This document shows positions 5,555 through 7,856 of a stretch of 7,856 nt of DNA, piece after piece (within the stretch, counting starts at the first letter, position 1; each line of letters starts with the position of its first letter). Under the pieces are notes generated by a model. The model was not told where the DNA came from. It searched no databases and saw nothing but the letters and a program-made list of their open reading frames with translations. The position numbers and the translations under genes were made by a program. Origin of the DNA: an uncultured Caryophanales bacterium. GTDB lineage: Bacteria > Bacillota_I > Bacilli_A > RF39 > UBA660. Where the stretch lies: contig CAMKQS010000066.1 of the NCBI GenBank assembly GCA_946414975.1, forward strand, positions 1-7,856. Direction: 5' to 3'.

Positions 5555-6895
5555 ATGAAAGTAAGAGAATTGACTAATGAAGAATTCGAGAATTTTACAA
5601 AAGGTCATAAAATATCTTCATTATATCAAAGTGTTGAATATGCTAATACAATGAAACTTCAAAATTATAAAACTTTCTTATTAGGCCTTGATGATGAAGG
5701 TGAAATAAAAGCAGCCAGTTTAATAATGATAGAAAAAATTAAAGGCTTTAAATACGCTATCGCACCTAGAGGATATATTTTAGATTATGATAATACTGAA
5801 ATTCTTGAAAAGTTTACTACATTAGTTGCTAAATATTTGAGTAAAAAACGCATAATAGCTTTAAAGATTAATCCATTAATTATAAAAAGTAAATATAATC
5901 CTAAAACAAAAACTATAAGTAAAGAAGAAAATTATGATGAACTTTATAATAAATTAATGAAATTGGGATATTATCATTTAGGATACAATAATTACTTTGA
6001 AGGAATAAAACCTAGATTTGATTCTATAATAAGTATAAATAAATCACCAAGCGAATTATTTAAATCAGTTGCAAAACATATGAAAACAAAAATTAAAAAA
6101 GCTAATATGCAAGGAATAAAAATTTACAAAGGAAGCCAAGACGATTTAGAATATCTATATAATCAAGCAAAAGCAAAATACCCAAGAACTCTAGATTTCT
6201 ACCAAGATATATATAAATCATTTGCTGAAACAAACAATGCCGATTTATATTATGCTAAAATGGACACTAAAATATATGTTCAAAGTGTGCAGGTATTATA
6301 TCAAAGACAAGTTGAAAAATGTAATATTGCAAACAGCCTTGTTTTTAAAAACAGAGAAAAGGAAAATAATAAAGCAATCAATAAAAAATTATATGAAGAA
6401 AATATTCTTAACTTAATAAAAAATGAATTAGTATATGCAACAAACTTATTAAGAGAACATCCTGAAGGAATTGTTCTTGCAAGTGCATTTATAATTAAAC
6501 ATAATAAATGTGCAAACTTATTTATGGATGGATATAATTCTGAATATAAAAATTTCAATGCTAAACATTTACTAATATGGAAATTAATTGAGAAATATTC
6601 TTTAGAAAAATTTAGAAAATTTGATATGGGTGGAATTGCAAATTTTGAATTGAAAAAAGATAACAATAATTATGCAAGTTTAAATGAATTTAGGCTAAAT
6701 TTTGGAGCTACTGGATATGAATATGCAGGAGATTTTGAAATAAAAGCAAATAAATTTTTCTATTTCCTATATCAAACATTTTCACCAATTACTAAAAAAT
6801 TTACAAAAAAGAAAAATACTACAACAGGAAATAAAGAAGAAAAAAATAAAAGCATTTTTCAATTACTAAAGGAGAAAAAAGAAAAAAATAAATAA
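5555..6895 (+). CDS. FemA/FemB/FemX-family aminoacyltransferase (peptidoglycan interpeptide bridge)
   Basis: Fem enzymes take amino acids from aminoacyl-tRNA and add them to the stem-peptide lysine of lipid II or peptidoglycan, building the cross-bridge on the inner membrane face. The 446-residue product (S. aureus FemA and FemX are about 420) shows the two GNAT-like halves. The N-terminal half begins SSLYQSVEYANTMK (21-34), with APRGYILDY (70-78) and DSIISINKSPSELFKSV (156-172). The C-terminal half holds EGIVLASAFIIKHNKCANLFM (304-324), DGYNSEYKNFNAKHLLIWKLI (325-345) and KFRKFDMGGIANFE (352-365). A charged helical stretch at about 250-300 is where Fem proteins carry the coiled-coil arm. The tail (415-446) is very Lys-rich and longer than usual. 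Which amino acid is added cannot be told, so no specific symbol is assigned. It is a single-gene unit between its own promoter and a terminator. Confidence 0.92.
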   Translation: MKVRELTNEEFENFTKGHKISSLYQSVEYANTMKLQNYKTFLLGLDDEGEIKAASLIMIEKIKGFKYAIAPRGYILDYDNTEILEKFTTLVAKYLSKKRIIALKINPLIIKSKYNPKTKTISKEENYDELYNKLMKLGYYHLGYNNYFEGIKPRFDSIISINKSPSELFKSVAKHMKTKIKKANMQGIKIYKGSQDDLEYLYNQAKAKYPRTLDFYQDIYKSFAETNNADLYYAKMDTKIYVQSVQVLYQRQVEKCNIANSLVFKNREKENNKAINKKLYEENILNLIKNELVYATNLLREHPEGIVLASAFIIKHNKCANLFMDGYNSEYKNFNAKHLLIWKLIEKYSLEKFRKFDMGGIANFELKKDNNNYASLNEFRLNFGATGYEYAGDFEIKANKFFYFLYQTFSPITKKFTKKKNTTTGNKEEKNKSIFQLLKEKKEKNK

Positions 6896-6933
6896 AAAAT
6901 GTAAGATTAATAGTAAAAGTCTTACATTTTTTT
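6894..6933. terminator. Bidirectional rho-independent terminator, femX-like / hypothetical gene
   Basis: A 13-bp perfect stem (6894-6906 and 6920-6932) with a 13-base loop that can close by two further pairs. It starts inside the femX-like stop codon. A seven-T run (6927-6933) serves the plus strand and a six-T run the minus strand, so it can end both convergent genes. Confidence 0.85.
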
Positions 6934-6944
6934 ATTAAATAAAA

Positions 6945-7730
6945 CTATTTTCTCTTTTGTTCACCACTATTGTTATCTTTCTCATTATTAATATTCTTAG
7001 AATCCAATAATTCTTTTTTAAATCTATTCAATTCATCAATTCTTTCTTTTCTAGTTTTATAGTTACTACTTTGTTTACCAAAATTACTTAAATTTATACT
7101 ATTGTTATTTTTTATAGCTTCTTTTTTAAAGTCTTCATAACTATCAAACTTTTCTTCAACTTCATTGTTTATTAACTTAACTATTTCTATTATTTTTCGC
7201 TTCTGTTCACCAATAGTCATGTTTTTTGCAACGCCTTCAGAACCTATAATAAAAATATCTTGCTTATTATCTCTTTCTATCAATTTAAATATAATTTTTC
7301 CTTCCTCATCATTTTCCTTAAATGTAATTGTAACTTTTTTGTCACTTTCCTCTTCTTTTATTTTAGATTTAGCATATATTACTATTGCATTAATTGCTGT
7401 AGGTCTAAGCATATAGCTTTCTCTTTCTAAATCTGTCATTTCTTCAATACAATCTAAAACACTAAATTCATCTAATACCTTATTTCTTACTTTACTATAT
7501 TCAACTAAGTCAGAAAATGATTTCATTAAATTAATAATTGGAATTAACTTTATAAAATTATTCATTTGTTTTACATTAGGATTTAAAGCTTCACTAACCT
7601 CTTTCATTCTATCAAGTTTAATTTTGTATCCACAATCAGCAATATCTTTAATCATTTTAAAAGCTAAAGATACATCCGCACCAATGGTAGCTGCAATAGT
7701 AGTAATCCATATAATTAAAAATTGTAACAT
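6945..7730 (-). CDS. Hypothetical protein with an N-terminal membrane segment
   Basis: I do not recognise this 261-residue protein. A hydrophobic N-terminus (about 2-24, FLIIWITTIAATIGADVSLAF) looks like a signal anchor. A second, shorter hydrophobic patch (59-69, FIKLIPIINLM) is followed by a helical, charged region (75-105). Residues about 132-165 alternate as beta strands (KKVTITFKENDEEGKIIFKLI), then a helix-rich segment leads into a low-complexity, Lys/Asn/Ser-rich tail (205-261). Codon use matches the neighbours and the frame is intact and terminator-bounded, so it is probably a real gene. The start at 7730 is set by GAGGGGG ten bases upstream; the next in-frame ATG would remove the membrane segment. 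It follows tuf by 71 nt on the same strand but a terminator lies between. It is the only gene here ending in TAG. Confidence 0.72.
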   Translation of the reverse strand: MLQFLIIWITTIAATIGADVSLAFKMIKDIADCGYKIKLDRMKEVSEALNPNVKQMNNFIKLIPIINLMKSFSDLVEYSKVRNKVLDEFSVLDCIEEMTDLERESYMLRPTAINAIVIYAKSKIKEEESDKKVTITFKENDEEGKIIFKLIERDNKQDIFIIGSEGVAKNMTIGEQKRKIIEIVKLINNEVEEKFDSYEDFKKEAIKNNNSINLSNFGKQSSNYKTRKERIDELNRFKKELLDSKNINNEKDNNSGEQKRK

Positions 7731-7740
7731 ATATATTTAT

Positions 7741-7747
7741 CCCCCTC
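7741..7747 (-). promoter_or_regulatory. Ribosome binding site of the hypothetical gene
   Basis: GAGGGGG on the minus strand, ten bases from ATG 7730. The run of five G stands out in such AT-rich DNA, and the spacing is on the long side. Confidence 0.5.
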
Positions 7748-7760
7748 AAGTAGCAAATAT

Positions 7761-7769
7761 ATTATCACA
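7761..7769 (-). promoter_or_regulatory. Possible extended -10 promoter of the hypothetical gene
   Basis: TGTGATAAT on the minus strand is an extended -10 with five of six -10 bases, just after the tuf terminator. No good -35 is seen. The alternative is read-through from tuf. Confidence 0.3.
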
Positions 7770-7775
7770 AGCAAT

Positions 7776-7800
7776 AAAAAAAAGCAAATTTCTTGCTTTT
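7776..7800 (-). terminator. Rho-independent terminator of tuf
   Basis: On the minus strand an 8-bp stem, AAAAGCAA with TTGCTTTT (7800-7793 and 7787-7780), has a five-base loop and runs into a tract of eight T (7783-7776). It begins one base after the tuf stop codon. Confidence 0.8.
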
Positions 7801-7801
7801 C

Positions 7802-7856
7802 TTATTCAATAATTTCTGAAATGTTACCAGAACCAACTGTTCTACCACCTTCACGA
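7802..7856 (-). CDS. tuf: Elongation factor Tu, C-terminal end (cut by the window edge)
   Basis: EF-Tu is the GTPase that carries aminoacyl-tRNA to the ribosome. Only the last 17 residues are in the window, REGGRTVGSGNISEIIE followed by TAA. This is the conserved end of the third beta-barrel domain (REGGRTVG[AS]GVV..II in bacterial EF-Tu), where the Arg-Glu-Gly-Gly-Arg block contributes to the domain that contacts tRNA. The tail -SEIIE is close to that of Bacilli EF-Tu. A terminator follows immediately, so tuf is the last gene of its unit. Confidence 0.95.
   Translation of the reverse strand, partial: REGGRTVGSGNISEIIE

Noticed and set aside
6222..6666. Open frames on both strands within the femX-like gene
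   Set aside because: They overlap the conserved Fem core and match nothing.
7165..7812. Two plus-strand open frames opposite the hypothetical gene and the tuf terminator
   Set aside because: One lies opposite the beta-rich middle of the hypothetical gene. The other runs across its N-terminus, its ribosome site and the tuf terminator. Neither has a ribosome site or conserved sequence.
143..7856. Mycoplasma-type genetic code (TGA as Trp), considered because of the extreme AT content
   Set aside because: Trp residues in conserved positions (for example CW and IW in CotE, NWP in RNase R) are TGG, and no gene needs an in-frame TGA.

Overview
The window is a chromosomal stretch of a very AT-rich member of the Bacillota (Firmicutes). 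G+C is about one quarter by eye. Codon third positions are nearly all A or T, Shine-Dalgarno sites are GGAGG- or GGTGA-like, promoters are of the SigA type, and the genes include tuf, rnr, a FemA/B-family peptidoglycan bridge enzyme and the spore-coat gene cotE. CotE points to an endospore former or a recent descendant of one, of Bacilli/Erysipelotrichia character; the exact lineage cannot be fixed from this piece. Trp is encoded by TGG wherever I checked, no gene needs an in-frame TGA, and all visible stops are TAA or TAG. This fits the standard bacterial code and argues against a mycoplasma-type code.

Layout, left to right: a fragment of an unidentified minus-strand gene (1-69); cotE (minus) with a weak terminator over its last codons and a mother-cell-sigma-like promoter; divergently, rnr for RNase R (plus) behind a good SigA-type promoter; a strong bidirectional hairpin terminator shared with the convergent gene to its right; a minus-strand pair made of a 2-hydroxyacyl-CoA dehydratase/activase-related (DUF2229-like) protein followed 55 nt later by a zinc-ribbon membrane protein; divergently, a femX/femA-like aminoacyltransferase gene (plus); a second strong bidirectional terminator; an unrecognised minus-strand gene with an N-terminal membrane segment; and, at the right edge, the last 17 codons of tuf (EF-Tu) with its terminator, also minus.

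The genes form short units of one or two rather than one pathway: RNA turnover (rnr), translation (tuf), cell-envelope building (femX-like), spore coat assembly (cotE), an iron-sulfur-type protein of unknown substrate, and two membrane proteins of unknown role. There is no mobile element, CRISPR array, tRNA, rRNA or obvious new defence or biosynthetic system. The most notable signals are the SigK-like element before cotE, the very short predicted 5' leaders of four genes, the stand-alone DUF2229-like protein paired with a zinc-ribbon/Asn-rich/membrane protein, and a terminator-like hairpin in the divergent cotE-rnr spacer. No stretch over about 140 bases lacks a gene.
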